Positions 22,605-32,954 of a DNA stretch of 64,000 nucleotides are shown one piece after another. Made by a program: the position numbers and the translations under genes. Within the stretch, counting starts at the first letter, position 1. Each line of letters opens with the position of its first letter. The notes below the pieces were generated by a model. The model had not been told where the DNA came from. It worked only from the letters and a program-made list of their open reading frames with translations, and searched no databases. Source of the stretch: Mesorhizobium sp. PAMC28654 (GTDB lineage Bacteria > Pseudomonadota > Alphaproteobacteria > Rhizobiales > Rhizobiaceae); contig NZ_CP085135.1 of assembly GCF_020616515.1 (NCBI RefSeq), forward strand, positions 2,914,001-2,978,000. The letters are read 5' to 3'.

Positions 22605-22775
22605 ATGAATATGAACACCTACAAGCCGTTTGGCCGTATTGGCGACCTCGTGCGTGCATTCGGTAGCGCCGTCTCCGCAGCCGCGGCCGTCGAACGCGGC
22701 CATCGTCCGAAGAATCATGACCTCGCGAAGCTCGGCATTAATCCGGAACATTTCGACCGCATCCGCCGATTCTAA
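22605..22775 (+). CDS. Small conserved-looking protein, 56 residues
   Basis: The frame starts with ATG at 22605, preceded by AAAGAGGACG, and encodes 56 residues ending LGINPEHFDRIRRF. The middle is alanine-rich (FGSAVSAAAAVERGHRP) and the C-terminus resembles the tails of small DUF1127-like rhizobial proteins, where a short segment LGI(D/N)P..FDRI is common. No membrane segment or signal peptide is evident. Codon use is like the neighbouring genes. Function is unknown. It stands alone on the + strand between the minus-strand rimP and trmB units. Confidence 0.65.
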   Translation: MNMNTYKPFGRIGDLVRAFGSAVSAAAAVERGHRPKNHDLAKLGINPEHFDRIRRF

Positions 22776-22898
22776 AGCCTGCCATCTCGCGCTGGTGATT
22801 CCGGTAGCTAGGTCTTCGCTGGCATCCTGTTGCGCAGCACCTTGTCTCTTCTCCCCGGCCCGCGGATAAAGCGGAAGCAAGACAGAAGCGGTGAGCCG

Positions 22899-23093
22899 AT
22901 GCTGCTCGGAGAAACGATCCGCAACCTGATCGAGAACACCCCGACCTACGCCGGAAGAGGTTCGGAGGCGACCGCCAAGGTGATCGCCGGCGGCAAGCTT
23001 GAACTGACGGCTGGAGCGGGTGGACGTGGCTTGCTTGTGCGGGCGTCGTTCCCGCCAGCGGTGCAGGATCAGGTGCGAAGGAAGGTCAGATAG
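22899..23093 (+). CDS. Possible small protein, 64 residues
   Basis: ATG at 22899 opens a frame beginning [20 protein letters not shown] and ending [10 protein letters not shown]. The first half uses mostly G or C in third codon positions, like real genes here, but the ribosome site (GCGGTGAGCCG) is weak and the last 25 bp overlap the 3' end of trmB on the opposite strand. I do not recognise a family. It could be a genuine small protein, a decayed gene or chance. Confidence 0.3.
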   Translation: MLLGETIRNLIENTPTYAGRGSEATAKVIAGGKLELTAGAGGRGLLVRASFPPAVQDQVRRKVR

Positions 23094-23770
23094 GCGGGAC
23101 GGCGCTGCTCGCGGATGGCCTTGGCCTCATAGCGCGTCCCCGGCCAGCCTTCGTAAGGCCGATGCCAGTCCGCCGCGTCCGCCGCCTGCCAGGCAAAGCC
23201 GCCATGCGTGCGACAATGCAGCAGCGTCCAGTTCACATAAGTGTCGATATCCGACGCGAAACGGAATCTTCCGCCGCGCTTCAGCACGCGCGCGAAACGG
23301 TCGAGATTGACCGGGCTGACGAAGCGGCGCTTCCAGTGCTTTTTCTTCGGCCACGGGTCCGGGTAGAGAAGATCGATACCGTCGAGCGAGTTCTCCGGAA
23401 GCCAGTCGAGCAAGCGCGTGGCGTCGTCGTCATAGACGCGAAGATTGGCAAGCGGCCTTTCCTTGACCGCCATCATCATCTTGGCCATGCCGTTGACGAA
23501 GGGCTCGACGCCGATGAACCCGGTCGCCGGAGATTCGCTGGCGCGGTGCAGCAGGTGCTCGCCACCGCCGAAGCCGATTTCAAGGCGCACGGCGGCGACA
23601 TCGACTTCGAACAGTCCGCGCGGGTCTCGGGGCGATTCCGTCGTCAGGTCGAGCCGGTATTTCGTGAATCCGCTTTCCAGCGCCGCAGCCTGCTGCGGGC
23701 GCATGGCCTTGCCGCGCCGGCGGCCGAAAAAAGCTTCGGTCGCGCGGCTTGGTCTGTCCTTCGGATCCAT
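23069..23770 (-). CDS. trmB: tRNA (guanine-N7-)-methyltransferase TrmB
   Basis: TrmB makes m7G46 in the variable loop of tRNAs using SAM. The 233-residue protein has the SAM site [15 protein letters not shown], the [19 protein letters not shown] signature and the C-terminal [17 protein letters not shown]. It starts 21 bp after metK, so SAM synthesis and a SAM-dependent tRNA enzyme are encoded together. Confidence 0.96.
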   Translation of the reverse strand: MDPKDRPSRATEAFFGRRRGKAMRPQQAAALESGFTKYRLDLTTESPRDPRGLFEVDVAAVRLEIGFGGGEHLLHRASESPATGFIGVEPFVNGMAKMMMAVKERPLANLRVYDDDATRLLDWLPENSLDGIDLLYPDPWPKKKHWKRRFVSPVNLDRFARVLKRGGRFRFASDIDTYVNWTLLHCRTHGGFAWQAADAADWHRPYEGWPGTRYEAKAIREQRRPAYLTFLRT

Positions 23771-23791
23771 GAGCTAGACCTGGCGCCGCGA

Positions 23792-25057
23792 TCAGGCGGC
23801 GACAGCGTCCTTGAGCGCCTTGGCGAGATCGGTCTTTTCCCACGAGAAAGACCCATCGCGACCGGCCTTGCGGCCGAAATGGCCGTAGGACGATGTCTTG
23901 GCGTAGATCGGCTTGTTGAGGTCGAGATGACGGCGGATGCCGGATGGCGACAGGTCCATCACTGTGCGCAACGCTTCCTCGAGCTTGGCTTCGTCGACCT
24001 TGCCGGTGCCATGCAGGTCGACGTAAACCGACAGAGGCTGGGCAACGCCGATGGCGTAGGAAAGCTGGATGGTGCAGCGGTCGGCAAGCTTCGCCGCCAC
24101 CACATTCTTGGCGAGATAGCGCGCCGCATAGGCCGCCGAACGATCGACCTTGGTGGTGTCCTTGCCGGAGAAGGCGCCGCCGCCATGCGGTGCCGCGCCA
24201 CCATAGGTGTCGACGATGATCTTGCGGCCGGTCAGCCCGGCGTCGCCGTCGGGCCCACCGATGACGAACTTGCCGGTCGGATTGATGTACCACATGCAAT
24301 TGTCGGCGATCTTCAGGTCACCCAGCGCCTCGCGGATATAGGGCTCGACGACGGTACGGACCTTCTTGGAATCCCAGCTCGCATCGAGATGCTGGGTCGA
24401 CAGCACGATCTGCGTCGCCTCGGCGGCCTTGCCGTCGATGTAGCGGACTGTGACCTGGCTCTTGGCGTCCGGGCCGAGCTTGCCGGCCTCGCCATTGTTC
24501 TCGTGACGGGCAGCGGCCAGCAGTTCGAGGATCTTGTGGCTGTAGTAGATCGGAGCCGGCATCAGGTCCGGCGTCTCGCGGCAGGCATAGCCGAACATGA
24601 TGCCCTGGTCGCCAGCACCTTCCTCGCCCTGACGGTCGGCGGCATTGTCGACGCCCTGGCCGATGTCTGGCGACTGACCGTGCAGCAGAACCTCGATCTT
24701 GGCGGTCTTCCAGTGGAAGCCGGCCTGCTCGTAGCCGATTTCGCGGATCGCCTTGCGGGCAACCGACTTGAACTTGGCCGGATTGACGACCGAATGTCCG
24801 GCTGCATCCTTGAGGATGTTGCCTTGCTTATCCTTCTTGAGCAGCGTGTCGGGGACGCGCACCTCACCAGCGATGACGACGCGGTTTGTGGTTGCCAGCG
24901 TCTCGCAGGCGACGCGGACCTTCCATGGGTCCATGCCGGTCTTCTTGGCCTCGCGATAGACCAGATCGACGATCTCGTCGGAGATACGGTCACAGACTTT
25001 GTCGGGATGGCCCTCGGCAACGGATTCCGAGGTAAAGAAGTAATTCTGCCGCGTCAC
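23792..25057 (-). CDS. metK: S-adenosylmethionine synthetase
   Basis: MetK makes SAM from methionine and ATP. The 421-residue protein starts [21 protein letters not shown] and has [41 protein letters not shown] and the AYGHFGRK-type segment ([20 protein letters not shown]). It is slightly longer than E. coli MetK because of inserts near residues 75-85 and 115-130, as in other rhizobia. I looked at the 167-bp upstream gap for a SAM riboswitch and saw none I could support. Confidence 0.97.
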   Translation of the reverse strand: MTRQNYFFTSESVAEGHPDKVCDRISDEIVDLVYREAKKTGMDPWKVRVACETLATTNRVVIAGEVRVPDTLLKKDKQGNILKDAAGHSVVNPAKFKSVARKAIREIGYEQAGFHWKTAKIEVLLHGQSPDIGQGVDNAADRQGEEGAGDQGIMFGYACRETPDLMPAPIYYSHKILELLAAARHENNGEAGKLGPDAKSQVTVRYIDGKAAEATQIVLSTQHLDASWDSKKVRTVVEPYIREALGDLKIADNCMWYINPTGKFVIGGPDGDAGLTGRKIIVDTYGGAAPHGGGAFSGKDTTKVDRSAAYAARYLAKNVVAAKLADRCTIQLSYAIGVAQPLSVYVDLHGTGKVDEAKLEEALRTVMDLSPSGIRRHLDLNKPIYAKTSSYGHFGRKAGRDGSFSWEKTDLAKALKDAVAA

Positions 25058-25190
25058 GGGTGTCCCCTCTTGAAAAACGATCGGCAGGCTGCCGATTTTG
25101 GCGCGCCACGTGTTAACGGTGCGGAGCGCCGCTCGTCAAGCGGTGCGTCCGTTCTGGCATGAAGGAATGTTGATATTGTTATGTGGTGGA

Positions 25191-25210
25191 CCGGCGGCGG
25201 TGGCCGCCGG
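25191..25210 (-). terminator. GC-rich hairpin after the XRE regulator gene
   Basis: CCGGCGGC and GCCGCCGG form a perfect 8-bp stem with a GGTG loop, 15 bp past the regulator's stop codon. There is no T tract, so it may be a weak or Rho-assisted terminator between the regulator and metK. The rest of the 167-bp gap shows nothing recognisable. Confidence 0.3.
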
Positions 25211-25224
25211 CGCCACGGTCCAGT

Positions 25225-25644
25225 TCATTCCGGATCGTCGGAGGAAAGCGATTTCACAAGCTCGATGATCTTGCGGCGTACCTTCATGTCGGTGATCTTG
25301 ACGAAAGCCCGGTTGAGCTGAAGGCCTTCCGGACTGCCGCAGAACTCCACGGCGAAAGACATCGATGAATCCTCGGCAAATCCGCGATTGCCGCTGGCCT
25401 CCTGGCCCGGCGCATCCTCGAAGAAAAAGGCGACAGGCACTCCCAGTATGGAGGCAATCGCCTGGAGACGGCTGGCGCCAACGCGGTTGGTGCCCTTTTC
25501 ATATTTCTGGATCTGTTGAAATGTGATGCCGAGATTTTCGCCCAGCTTTTCCTGGCTCATTCCCAGCATATTGCGGCGAAGCCGGATGCGACTTCCAACG
25601 TGGATGTCGATCGGATTCGGTTTCTTCTTGTTGTCTTCTATCAT
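25225..25644 (-). CDS. XRE-family transcriptional regulator, PhrR-like
   Basis: This 139-residue cytoplasmic DNA-binding protein starts at ATG 25644 (MIEDNKKKPNPIDIHVGSRI) with GAGG upstream; the longer frame is not plausible. The helix-turn-helix is clear: LGMSQEKLGENLGITFQQIQ, then KYEKGTNRVGASRLQAIASIL. A C-terminal tail FVKITDMKVRRKIIELVKSL follows. It resembles the small XRE regulators of rhizobia such as PhrR, described as low-pH inducible and, as I recall, linked to lnt (actA); that link is from memory. It lies between lnt and metK. Confidence 0.8.
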   Translation of the reverse strand: MIEDNKKKPNPIDIHVGSRIRLRRNMLGMSQEKLGENLGITFQQIQKYEKGTNRVGASRLQAIASILGVPVAFFFEDAPGQEASGNRGFAEDSSMSFAVEFCGSPEGLQLNRAFVKITDMKVRRKIIELVKSLSSDDPE

Positions 25645-25782
25645 TTTTTTCCTCGCCGAATTTTTCCGGCTTTTTCTATTTTTTCCTGCCCAAGCGGAGC
25701 CGGCGGCGACTGCCCCAACAGTACGATCCAACGGCTTCGAGAAATTTCAGGCGGTACAGTATGAGTTTCTAATGTGTCGACG

Positions 25783-27372
25783 TCAATTCGCCCGTAGCCT
25801 TTGCCTTACATTCGACACGCATGCGAAGAGGGCAAACAACAACATGATCAGCGTTCCGTTAATGCGCCGTTGACCGGAGGAGATGACAGCCTGCCCGGAA
25901 ATCGGCACACGTGCGTCTATGGCTCCGCGCGCGTCGATCGCCAATGCGTCGACGATGCGCCCGCGTGGATCGACAACCGCGGAAATACCGTTGTTAGCCG
26001 CGCGCAAAAGGGGCAGCCCGTTTTCCACCGCACGAATCTGCGCCTGCCTGAAATGCTGGTACGGACCCGGCGTGTCGCCAAACCATGCGTCATTTGTGAC
26101 GTTCACAATAAGCTGTGCTGACGCAGCGTCAACTGCCACCAGTTCGGGAAAGATCACCTCGTAGCAAATAAAGGGCAGCGCGCGGATGCCGCCGGGCACG
26201 GTGATCGCATGCCGTTCATTGCCGGCGGCGAAATTCGTCGGCCCGGCAACGAGTTGGTCAAGGCCGAAACGGCCGAGCAGCCCGGAAAAAGGCAGATACT
26301 CGCCAAAGGGCACGAGATGGACTTTATCGACAGCGTCGACGATCTCTCCCTTGTCATTGATCGCGACCACGGAATTGTAGTAGCGGCTGTCGGCATTCAC
26401 CGAGGAGCCTTCCTCACGAACGATGCCCGCAATCAGCATCTGGCCGCCGGCGAGCATCTCGCCCAGCGCTGTCAGCGCATCGGGACGTTCGGTGAACAGG
26501 AACGGCACCGAGGTTTCCGGCCACAGGATGAGCTGCGGCTTGGCGTGGCCGGGCTCGGGCGCCTTGGCGGAAAGACCCATCATGGTGGCGAAGATACGGT
26601 CGCGCACCGAGGCATCCCACTTCTCCGAGAGATCGACGTCCGGCTGCACGATGCGGACATCGATTGTGCTGGTTGCCGGCTCGACCGGGGCGTTGAGGCG
26701 GAAGTAACCGAAGCCGACATCAGCTGCGACGAGCGCGACGAGCAATGCCGCGCCGAGGCGAAGATGGCGGCGGGCCGCCAGCAGCGCCGGCAGCGCGAAG
26801 ACGAAGACCGCGAGCGCATTCATGCCGATCATGCCGGTCACCGACACGCTCTGCATCAGCAGGGGCACGGGCATGGCCGCGTAGCCGACGGCATTCCATG
26901 GAAAACCAGTGAACAGGAAACCACGCAACCATTCCGCCAGGCCGAAAGCGAAGCCAAGGGCAGCGATGCGGCCGATGTCGTTGCTCCACAGCAGCCGGGC
27001 GACCATTGCCGCGAAGCCATAGAAGAAAGCGAGCGCGAACGGGATGCCGACCACCGCCAGCGGCAAGGCCCAGGCGAAGGTGTCCGCCTCGACCAGAAGC
27101 GCCGAGCCTATCCACCAAAGGCCGGCAAGAAAATAACCGAAGCCGAACCACCAGCCCACGGCGAATGCCGGCCGCAGGCGCCGGAATAGACTGCCGGGAG
27201 CCTCGCTGGTCGCTCCATCGAGAAGCCAGACCAGAAGCGGAAACGAGATGAAACAGGCCGCGAAGAAATCGTAGGGTGCCTGGCCAAGAACCGCCAGCGC
27301 CCCGGCGAGAAACGCCACGAGCGCGCGCCGCCAACCCCAAAGCAGAATTATCCGGCCGGCAAGGCGCTCCAT
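25783..27372 (-). CDS. lnt: Apolipoprotein N-acyltransferase
   Basis: Lnt adds the third acyl chain to the N-terminal cysteine of lipoproteins in the inner membrane. I chose ATG 27372 ([20 protein letters not shown]), giving 529 residues. Six or more membrane helices precede a periplasmic nitrilase-type domain with the catalytic Glu ([11 protein letters not shown]), Lys ([15 protein letters not shown]) and Cys ([13 protein letters not shown]). A final helix ([14 protein letters not shown]) closes it. The rhizobial homologue is known as actA and is needed for acid tolerance. Substrates in this window include the MFP lipoproteins and the SleB-like lipoprotein. Confidence 0.96.
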   Translation of the reverse strand: MERLAGRIILLWGWRRALVAFLAGALAVLGQAPYDFFAACFISFPLLVWLLDGATSEAPGSLFRRLRPAFAVGWWFGFGYFLAGLWWIGSALLVEADTFAWALPLAVVGIPFALAFFYGFAAMVARLLWSNDIGRIAALGFAFGLAEWLRGFLFTGFPWNAVGYAAMPVPLLMQSVSVTGMIGMNALAVFVFALPALLAARRHLRLGAALLVALVAADVGFGYFRLNAPVEPATSTIDVRIVQPDVDLSEKWDASVRDRIFATMMGLSAKAPEPGHAKPQLILWPETSVPFLFTERPDALTALGEMLAGGQMLIAGIVREEGSSVNADSRYYNSVVAINDKGEIVDAVDKVHLVPFGEYLPFSGLLGRFGLDQLVAGPTNFAAGNERHAITVPGGIRALPFICYEVIFPELVAVDAASAQLIVNVTNDAWFGDTPGPYQHFRQAQIRAVENGLPLLRAANNGISAVVDPRGRIVDALAIDARGAIDARVPISGQAVISSGQRRINGTLIMLLFALFACVSNVRQRLRAN

Positions 27373-27476
27373 ACATACTTCCGAGTCGCGAATCAGGAAG
27401 CAAGATTTAACAGGCCGCGCTCCGTGCTCCAAATAGCGGCTTATCTACCGACAAGCCGCTGAAGCGGTGACCACGC

Positions 27477-27947
27477 CTATCGATGCCAACCCTCTATCCG
27501 TAAGCCGCCGAGCCGTTCAGCTTCCTCGCGCGAAACGGAACGGTGGGTCTGCGTGAAGGTCCAGACATGGCCTTCGTGATCCCGCGCCCGATACTGACGT
27601 TCGCCGTAGAACTGGTCGGCAGGCTCCTGGATGATCTCAGCGCCCTTGGCCCTGGCGTGCTCGCAATGAGCGTCCAGGCCATCCTTGAGGCGGACATAGA
27701 CCGATTGCGTGTTCTTGCCCGCCACCGATGCCGGACTGGCGATATGATCCGCCCATTCGGAATCGACGATGATATAGCTGTCGCCGAACCGCATCTCGGA
27801 ATGAACAAGCTTGCCGGTGGGATCGCTGACCACCATGCTGCGCTCGAAGCCGAAAGCCGCCTCAAGCCAGGCCAAGGCGGCCCAGGGATCCTTGTAGAAC
27901 ACCCCGGAACCCAGGGTTGCGTGGTTGAACGGATCGTCGACCGTCAT
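27477..27947 (-). CDS. VOC/glyoxalase-superfamily protein (PhnB-like)
   Basis: This 156-residue protein has the paired beta-alpha-beta fold of the vicinal oxygen chelate superfamily: VFYKDPWAALAWLEAAFGFE, then MRFGDSYIIVDSEW, SVYVRLKDGLDAHCEHARAKG and YRARDHEGHVWTF. The last segment contains the common metal- or cofactor-binding position of the second half. The reaction is unknown; dioxygenase, resistance or isomerase functions exist in the family. It starts 17 bp after corC and is probably in the same transcript. Confidence 0.75.
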   Translation of the reverse strand: MTVDDPFNHATLGSGVFYKDPWAALAWLEAAFGFERSMVVSDPTGKLVHSEMRFGDSYIIVDSEWADHIASPASVAGKNTQSVYVRLKDGLDAHCEHARAKGAEIIQEPADQFYGERQYRARDHEGHVWTFTQTHRSVSREEAERLGGLRIEGWHR

Positions 27948-27964
27948 CGGGCGGGCGACGTTTC

Positions 27965-29038
27965 TCAGGCCTGCTCGGTGCGGGCGGCGCGCCGGCGGCG
28001 CTCCGCCTTCTGGCTGTGCACGATGCGCACCCGCTTGACGCGGCGCGGATCGGCGTCGAGCACGTGGAACTCGAAGCCGGGTATGGCCTGAACGACTTCG
28101 CCGCGCGCCGGAACGCGGCCAAGCGTGTTGAAGATCATGCCGCCGATCGTGTCGACATATTCGCCATGTTCGCCGGCCGCGAATTCCTCGCCGATCATCT
28201 TGGCGACATCGTCGATCTCGGCCTTGCCGTCGACCACGAACACGCCGTCGCCGCTCTGGGTGATCATCGGCTCGTCTTCGTCATGCTCGTCCTCGATGTC
28301 GCCGACGACCATCTCGACGATATCCTCGAGCGAGGCGAGACCATCGGTTCCGCCATATTCGTCGATGACCAGCGCCATCTGGGTGCGCGTCGTCTGCATG
28401 CGCCCCATGAGATCGGAGGCAAGCATCGACGGCGGGACGAATAGCACCGGGCGGATGAGGTTCAAATCACCGATCGTGCGGGCGAGATCGACCTGGGCGA
28501 GATCGAGAAGCGGGATGGCCGGCGCTTTGCGTGTCGTCCTGCCCTTCTTGACGCGGGCGATCTTGGTGATGTGCGCCAGCACGTCGCGGATGTGGACCAT
28601 GCCGCGCGGGTCGTCGAGAGTCTCGGAATAGACGGGCATGCGGGAATGACCGGACTGCTCGAACACGCCGAGAAGGTCACCCAGCGTCGTGTTGATCTCG
28701 ACCGCCTCGATGTCGGCACGCGGCACCATGACATCCTCGACGCGCACCTCGCGCAAGCGCAGGATGTTGTTGAGCATGGCGCGCTCGCCAGGCGAGAAGG
28801 ACTCGGCGTCGCTGGTCGTCTCGGCAAGGGCACCGGCGATTTCCTCGCGCAGGCTGGTTCCATTGCGCTGCCTGAACAGCCCGACAATACGGTTGAACAA
28901 AGAGGGCCCGGCAGGCGAGTGCTCGCTGGCGACGCTGCCGGAAATGGTACTCGGACTTGATCCCTCTTCCGACGTATCGGAAGCCTTGGTCGGACTGCCG
29001 GCGTCGGGGCGGGCGGCAGTTTCAGGTTTGTCGTTCAT
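27965..29038 (-). CDS. corC: CorC/HlyC-family CBS-domain protein
   Basis: The 357-residue protein (start ATG 29038, MNDKPETAARPD) is the soluble type of the hemolysin C/CorC family. A variable acidic N-terminus (about 1-75) is followed by the motif ILRLREVRVEDVMVPRADIEAVE, a pair of CBS domains, EYGGTDGLASLEDIVEMVVGDIEDE and a CorC_HlyC domain (TIGGMIFNTLGRVPARGEVV). Members are linked to Mg2+/Co2+ efflux or to Lnt-related envelope functions. It sits between ybeY and lnt, the usual place. Confidence 0.9.
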   Translation of the reverse strand: MNDKPETAARPDAGSPTKASDTSEEGSSPSTISGSVASEHSPAGPSLFNRIVGLFRQRNGTSLREEIAGALAETTSDAESFSPGERAMLNNILRLREVRVEDVMVPRADIEAVEINTTLGDLLGVFEQSGHSRMPVYSETLDDPRGMVHIRDVLAHITKIARVKKGRTTRKAPAIPLLDLAQVDLARTIGDLNLIRPVLFVPPSMLASDLMGRMQTTRTQMALVIDEYGGTDGLASLEDIVEMVVGDIEDEHDEDEPMITQSGDGVFVVDGKAEIDDVAKMIGEEFAAGEHGEYVDTIGGMIFNTLGRVPARGEVVQAIPGFEFHVLDADPRRVKRVRIVHSQKAERRRRAARTEQA

Positions 29039-29066
29039 CGTGGTCCGGTTGGTTGTGTCTTCGTAG

Positions 29067-29573
29067 TTACGCGTAGGGATCAGGAATGGCAAGCCTTGCG
29101 AGCGCCGCACGCTCAATGGCTTCCATCTCCTCCGCCTCGGCGTCGGTCTCGTGATCATAGCCCATCAAATGCAGCAGGCCATGGACAACGAGGTGGGTGA
29201 TATGGTTCTCCAGCGGCTTGTCTTCCAGTGCCGCTTCGCGCGCGACCGTCTCGGCGGCCAGCACGATATCGCCCAGCATCGGCGGCAACGGACCGCCCTT
29301 GGCGAGCGGAAAGGCGGGGAAAGACAATACGTTGGTGGGCTTGTCCTTGCCGCGCCAGTCGGCGTTGAGGGTACGGATATGGGCATCGTCGGAAAAAACG
29401 ATGCTGAGTTCGGAATGCCCCTTCGTACCGGTTTCGGCGAAGGCGGCAACGACGGCACGGTCGACAAGCAGCGAGAGCCGGGCTTCATCCGGCCAGCTTC
29501 CCGCTTCGAGCATCAGATCGATGTCGACGGGAACCGAAAAATCCCCGTCGGCCGGCTTTGTGTTTTCAGGCAT
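29067..29573 (-). CDS. ybeY: Endoribonuclease YbeY
   Basis: YbeY is a zinc metalloprotein involved in 16S rRNA 3'-end maturation and ribosome quality control. The 168-residue protein has the zinc motif [15 protein letters not shown] near residues 127-141 and the preceding [13 protein letters not shown]. It overlaps neither neighbour: 17 bp to phoH and 28 bp to corC. Sinorhizobium YbeY also affects small-RNA regulation. Confidence 0.96.
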   Translation of the reverse strand: MPENTKPADGDFSVPVDIDLMLEAGSWPDEARLSLLVDRAVVAAFAETGTKGHSELSIVFSDDAHIRTLNADWRGKDKPTNVLSFPAFPLAKGGPLPPMLGDIVLAAETVAREAALEDKPLENHITHLVVHGLLHLMGYDHETDAEAEEMEAIERAALARLAIPDPYA

Positions 29574-29590
29574 GACGCCGCATCGTCATA

Positions 29591-30640
29591 TCAGCTCTCG
29601 GCGCCCAGGCCGCGCGCCAGCTTGGCGTCCCGGTCATAGGCCCGGACGATTTCGGCCACCAGCGGATGGCGGACCACATCGCCGTCGTTGAACCGCACGG
29701 TCACCGCGCCGGCCACGCCGTCCAGGACACGCAGCGCTTCGACCAAGCCCGATTTGGTGTTCGAGGGAAGGTCGATCTGGGTGGGGTCACCGGTGACGAT
29801 CATGCGCGAGTTCTCGCCGAGACGCGTCAGGAACATCTTCATCTGCATCGGCGTGGTGTTCTGCGCCTCGTCGAGGATGACCGCGGCATGCGCCAGGGTG
29901 CGGCCGCGCATGAAGGCCAGGGGCGCGATCTCGATGACCTCGGCGGCAATGGCCCGCTCGACCTTGTCGGCCGGCATCATGTCGTAGAGCGCGTCATAGA
30001 GCGGCCGCAGATAGGGATCGACCTTCTCCTTCATGTCGCCGGGCAGGAAACCCAGCCGCTCACCCGCCTCGACGGCGGGTCGCGACAGGATGATGCGCTC
30101 GACCATGCCGCGCTCCAGCAGCATCGCCGCATGCGCCACCGCCAGATAGGTCTTGCCGGTGCCGGCCGGGCCGATGCCGAAAACAAGCTCGGACCGCTCC
30201 AGCGCGCGCATATAGGCGTCCTGGTTGAGCGAGCGGGCATAGATCGTCTTCTTGCGCGTGGCGATCTGGGCGGCGGACACCTTGCCCTTGCGTTCCAGCG
30301 TCGGCAGCGTCAGCTGGTCATCGGCGGCAATCGCCATGCGCACGGCGCCGTCGACATCGGACTGGCCGATATCCACACCCTTCTGGAGAATGCCATAGAG
30401 ATTATCCAACGCCCGGCGTGCCTGCTCGGCGGCCGAGGCGGAGCCCTTGATGGTCAACTGATTGCCGCGCGAACGGATATCGACGCCAAGCTTCTGCTCG
30501 AGCCTGGCGAGATTCTCGTCGAACTGTCCGTAAAGGGCGCTGGCAAGCTTGTTGTTGTCGAAGGTCAGTACGATGTGCGCCATATCCGACGCCCCGGATT
30601 GCTGGTTCGGGGGCAAGGTCTTCACTTCAGCAGCGCTCAA
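29591..30640 (-). CDS. phoH: PhoH-family ATPase
   Basis: PhoH-like proteins are cytoplasmic P-loop ATPases, often with a KH-type N-terminal part, suspected to act on RNA with YbeY. I chose the TTG at 30640 as start (SAAEVKTLPPNQQ), because GAGGAGAGACGG precedes it and the longer frame runs into miaB; an ATG at 30583 is the alternative. This gives 349 residues, with Walker A GPAGTGKTYLA, Walker B VILDEAQNTTPMQMKMFLTR and GDPTQIDLP. It lies 25 bp after miaB and 17 bp before ybeY. Confidence 0.93.
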   Translation of the reverse strand: MSAAEVKTLPPNQQSGASDMAHIVLTFDNNKLASALYGQFDENLARLEQKLGVDIRSRGNQLTIKGSASAAEQARRALDNLYGILQKGVDIGQSDVDGAVRMAIAADDQLTLPTLERKGKVSAAQIATRKKTIYARSLNQDAYMRALERSELVFGIGPAGTGKTYLAVAHAAMLLERGMVERIILSRPAVEAGERLGFLPGDMKEKVDPYLRPLYDALYDMMPADKVERAIAAEVIEIAPLAFMRGRTLAHAAVILDEAQNTTPMQMKMFLTRLGENSRMIVTGDPTQIDLPSNTKSGLVEALRVLDGVAGAVTVRFNDGDVVRHPLVAEIVRAYDRDAKLARGLGAES

Positions 30641-30665
30641 CCGTCTCTCCTCATCTGCCGAGGCC

Positions 30666-32063
30666 TCAGGCCAATTCGGCGAACAGGCTATTGTAACCCG
30701 TCTTCGTGATTCGCACCTGGATAATGTCGCCGATCTCACCGGCCTTTTCATCAACAATAACCGGCTGCAGCCAAGGCGAGCGGCCGACCTTCTGGCCGGC
30801 CTGACGGCCCGGCTTCTCAATCAGCGTATCGATGGTCCTGCCGATCAGGCTCGAGCCGAAATCCTGCTGCTGCTTCACAAGCAGCGCCTGCAGCCGCTGC
30901 AGACGTTCGTCCTTGACGGCCTCCGGCACGTGATCGGGCATGTCGGCGCCCGGCGTGCCGGGGCGCGGCGAGTATTTGAACGAGAAGGCCGAGGCGTAGC
31001 CGACATCGCGGACAAGTTGCATCGTCGCTTCGAAATCGGCCTCGGTCTCGCCGGGAAAGCCGACGATGAAATCGCCCGAAAGCGCGATATCGGGTCGTGC
31101 CGCGCGGATGCGGTCGAGCAGCGACAGGTAATCCCTGGCCGTGTGCCTGCGGTTCATAGCCTTGAGGATACGATCCGAGCCCGACTGTACCGGCAGGTGC
31201 AGATAGGGCATCAGCGCCGGCAGGTCGCGATGCGCTGCAATCAGTTCGTCGTCCATGTCGCGCGGGTGGCTGGTGGTGTAGCGCAGCCGCGCAAGGCCGG
31301 GAATCTCGGCCAGCCGGAACAGCAAGCGGCCAAGGCCCCATTCCTCGCTATTGTCACCCTTGCCATGCCAGGCATTGACGTTCTGGCCAAGCAGCGTCAC
31401 CTCGCGCACGCCGGCCTCGGCCAGGCGCTCCGCCTCGGCGACGATCTGTGCCACCGGGCGCGAGACTTCCGAGCCGCGCGTATAGGGAACGACGCAGAAC
31501 GTGCAGAACTTGTCGCAGCCTTCCTGCACGGTCAGGAACGCGGTCACGCCGCGCTTGATGACCTCGGCGCGCTTCGGGTGCGGCAGGTGCTCGAACTTGT
31601 CTTCGATAGCGTATTCGGTCTCGACGATCTTTTCGCCACCACGCACCCGCGCCAGCACATCGGGAAGCCGGTGATAAGTCTGCGGGCCGATGACCAGGTC
31701 GACGGAGGGCGAGCGCCTGAGGATCTCGGCTCCCTCCGCCTGCGCCACGCAGCCGGCAACGCCAATCAGCATATCGCGGCCCACCAGGGCCCGCTCGGCT
31801 TTCATGTCGCGGATACGGCCGAGTTCGGAATAGACCTTTTCGGCGGCTTTCTTGCGGATATGGCAGGTGTTGAGCAACACCAAGTCGGCTTCGTCGATCA
31901 CATCGGTCGCCGCATAACCATCGGCCGCCAGCGCATCGGTCATGCGCTGCGAATCGTAGACATTCATCTGGCAACCATAGGTCTTGATGAAGACCTTCCT
32001 GATCGCCGCGGACGGCGCTGCCGTGGGGTCGATGCCGTCCCGTTCTATCGTGTTCAAATCCAT
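30666..32063 (-). CDS. miaB: tRNA-2-methylthio-N6-isopentenyladenosine(37) synthase MiaB
   Basis: MiaB is a radical-SAM methylthiotransferase that adds a methylthio group to i6A37. I chose ATG 32063 ([10 protein letters not shown]), giving 465 residues. The N-terminal UPF0004 domain carries [15 protein letters not shown] and [19 protein letters not shown]; the radical SAM motif is [16 protein letters not shown]; a TRAM domain is at the C-terminus ([16 protein letters not shown]). It is followed by phoH-ybeY-corC as in other rhizobia. Confidence 0.97.
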   Translation of the reverse strand: MDLNTIERDGIDPTAAPSAAIRKVFIKTYGCQMNVYDSQRMTDALAADGYAATDVIDEADLVLLNTCHIRKKAAEKVYSELGRIRDMKAERALVGRDMLIGVAGCVAQAEGAEILRRSPSVDLVIGPQTYHRLPDVLARVRGGEKIVETEYAIEDKFEHLPHPKRAEVIKRGVTAFLTVQEGCDKFCTFCVVPYTRGSEVSRPVAQIVAEAERLAEAGVREVTLLGQNVNAWHGKGDNSEEWGLGRLLFRLAEIPGLARLRYTTSHPRDMDDELIAAHRDLPALMPYLHLPVQSGSDRILKAMNRRHTARDYLSLLDRIRAARPDIALSGDFIVGFPGETEADFEATMQLVRDVGYASAFSFKYSPRPGTPGADMPDHVPEAVKDERLQRLQALLVKQQQDFGSSLIGRTIDTLIEKPGRQAGQKVGRSPWLQPVIVDEKAGEIGDIIQVRITKTGYNSLFAELA

Positions 32064-32125
32064 CTGGCGGCTTCTAACGCCTTTCGATGACAAAAAACAG
32101 ACGCTTTTGGCCGGATCTCTCCGGG

Positions 32126-32926
32126 CTAACGGCTTGGGCGAGGATCGGCGAGCGCGGCCTGCATCATTGCGCGTACCTCACGTTCCATCAGTTTCGCGGT
32201 TTCCTTGCGGTTCGAACCCTTGGAGAAGGCAACTGGCTCGCCAAAGTGAACCTCGACGTCGAGAGCCCCCTCCGACATCAATACCTTGAGATGCGGCATC
32301 AGATCCTCATCGCCGATCCAGGCGGCAATCGGCCGGTGCCGGCGGCCAAGCGGCACGCCATGCAACCTTGTGTAGACGATCGCCACCGGCTGGATGAAGA
32401 CGGTTTGCGCCGCGCCTTCCGAAATCGCCATGGAGGCGGCGCCGAACAGCGTGCTCTTGAACGGCAGGACGACGTTGCCGTCGGCCGTCGAGCCTTCGGC
32501 GAACAGCACCATGGCATCGCCCTTGGCCATGCGGTTGGCGATCTCACTCGCCTGCTCACCCGACGAACGCTTGCGCTCGCGCTCGATGAAGACGGTGCGC
32601 TGCAGCTTCGACAACATGCCGATCAACGGCCAGCCGGCCATATCGGCCCTGGCGATGAACTTCACATCGACCATGGAGCCGAGAACCATGATGTCGGTCC
32701 AGGAGATATGATTTGCCGCGACCAGCAACGGGCGCTGGCTGGACAGCGTCCCCTTGACATGAACGCGCATGCCCAGAGCCCTGAGGATTATCCGGTGCCA
32801 GATCTTGAGGATGAATGTCTCGGGCCAGAGCCCGGTCTTCATCGACAGCATCTGCAGCGGCACGAGAACCAGGGAACTGGCGACAACGAGGGCCAGCGCC
32901 AGGAAAATCCTGATTTTCTTGATCAT
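32126..32926 (-). CDS. 1-acyl-sn-glycerol-3-phosphate acyltransferase (PlsC/OlsA-like)
   Basis: This is a membrane-bound acyltransferase of phospholipid or ornithine-lipid synthesis. The 266-residue protein (ATG 32926, [15 protein letters not shown]) has an N-terminal membrane anchor, the NHISWTD motif (HX4D), [15 protein letters not shown], and [16 protein letters not shown] in the place of the usual FPEGTRS block. Whether it acts on lysophosphatidate or lyso-ornithine lipid cannot be told from the sequence. It lies 28 bp after rimI and 62 bp before miaB. Confidence 0.85.
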   Translation of the reverse strand: MIKKIRIFLALALVVASSLVLVPLQMLSMKTGLWPETFILKIWHRIILRALGMRVHVKGTLSSQRPLLVAANHISWTDIMVLGSMVDVKFIARADMAGWPLIGMLSKLQRTVFIERERKRSSGEQASEIANRMAKGDAMVLFAEGSTADGNVVLPFKSTLFGAASMAISEGAAQTVFIQPVAIVYTRLHGVPLGRRHRPIAAWIGDEDLMPHLKVLMSEGALDVEVHFGEPVAFSKGSNRKETAKLMEREVRAMMQAALADPRPSR

Positions 32927-32954
32927 CCGCCGGCAGCCCTGTCCCGCGCTCTGG

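Noticed and set aside
25058..25224. SAM riboswitch upstream of metK
   Set aside because: I could not identify a conserved pseudoknot or stem pattern of known SAM riboswitch classes; a covariance-model search would decide.
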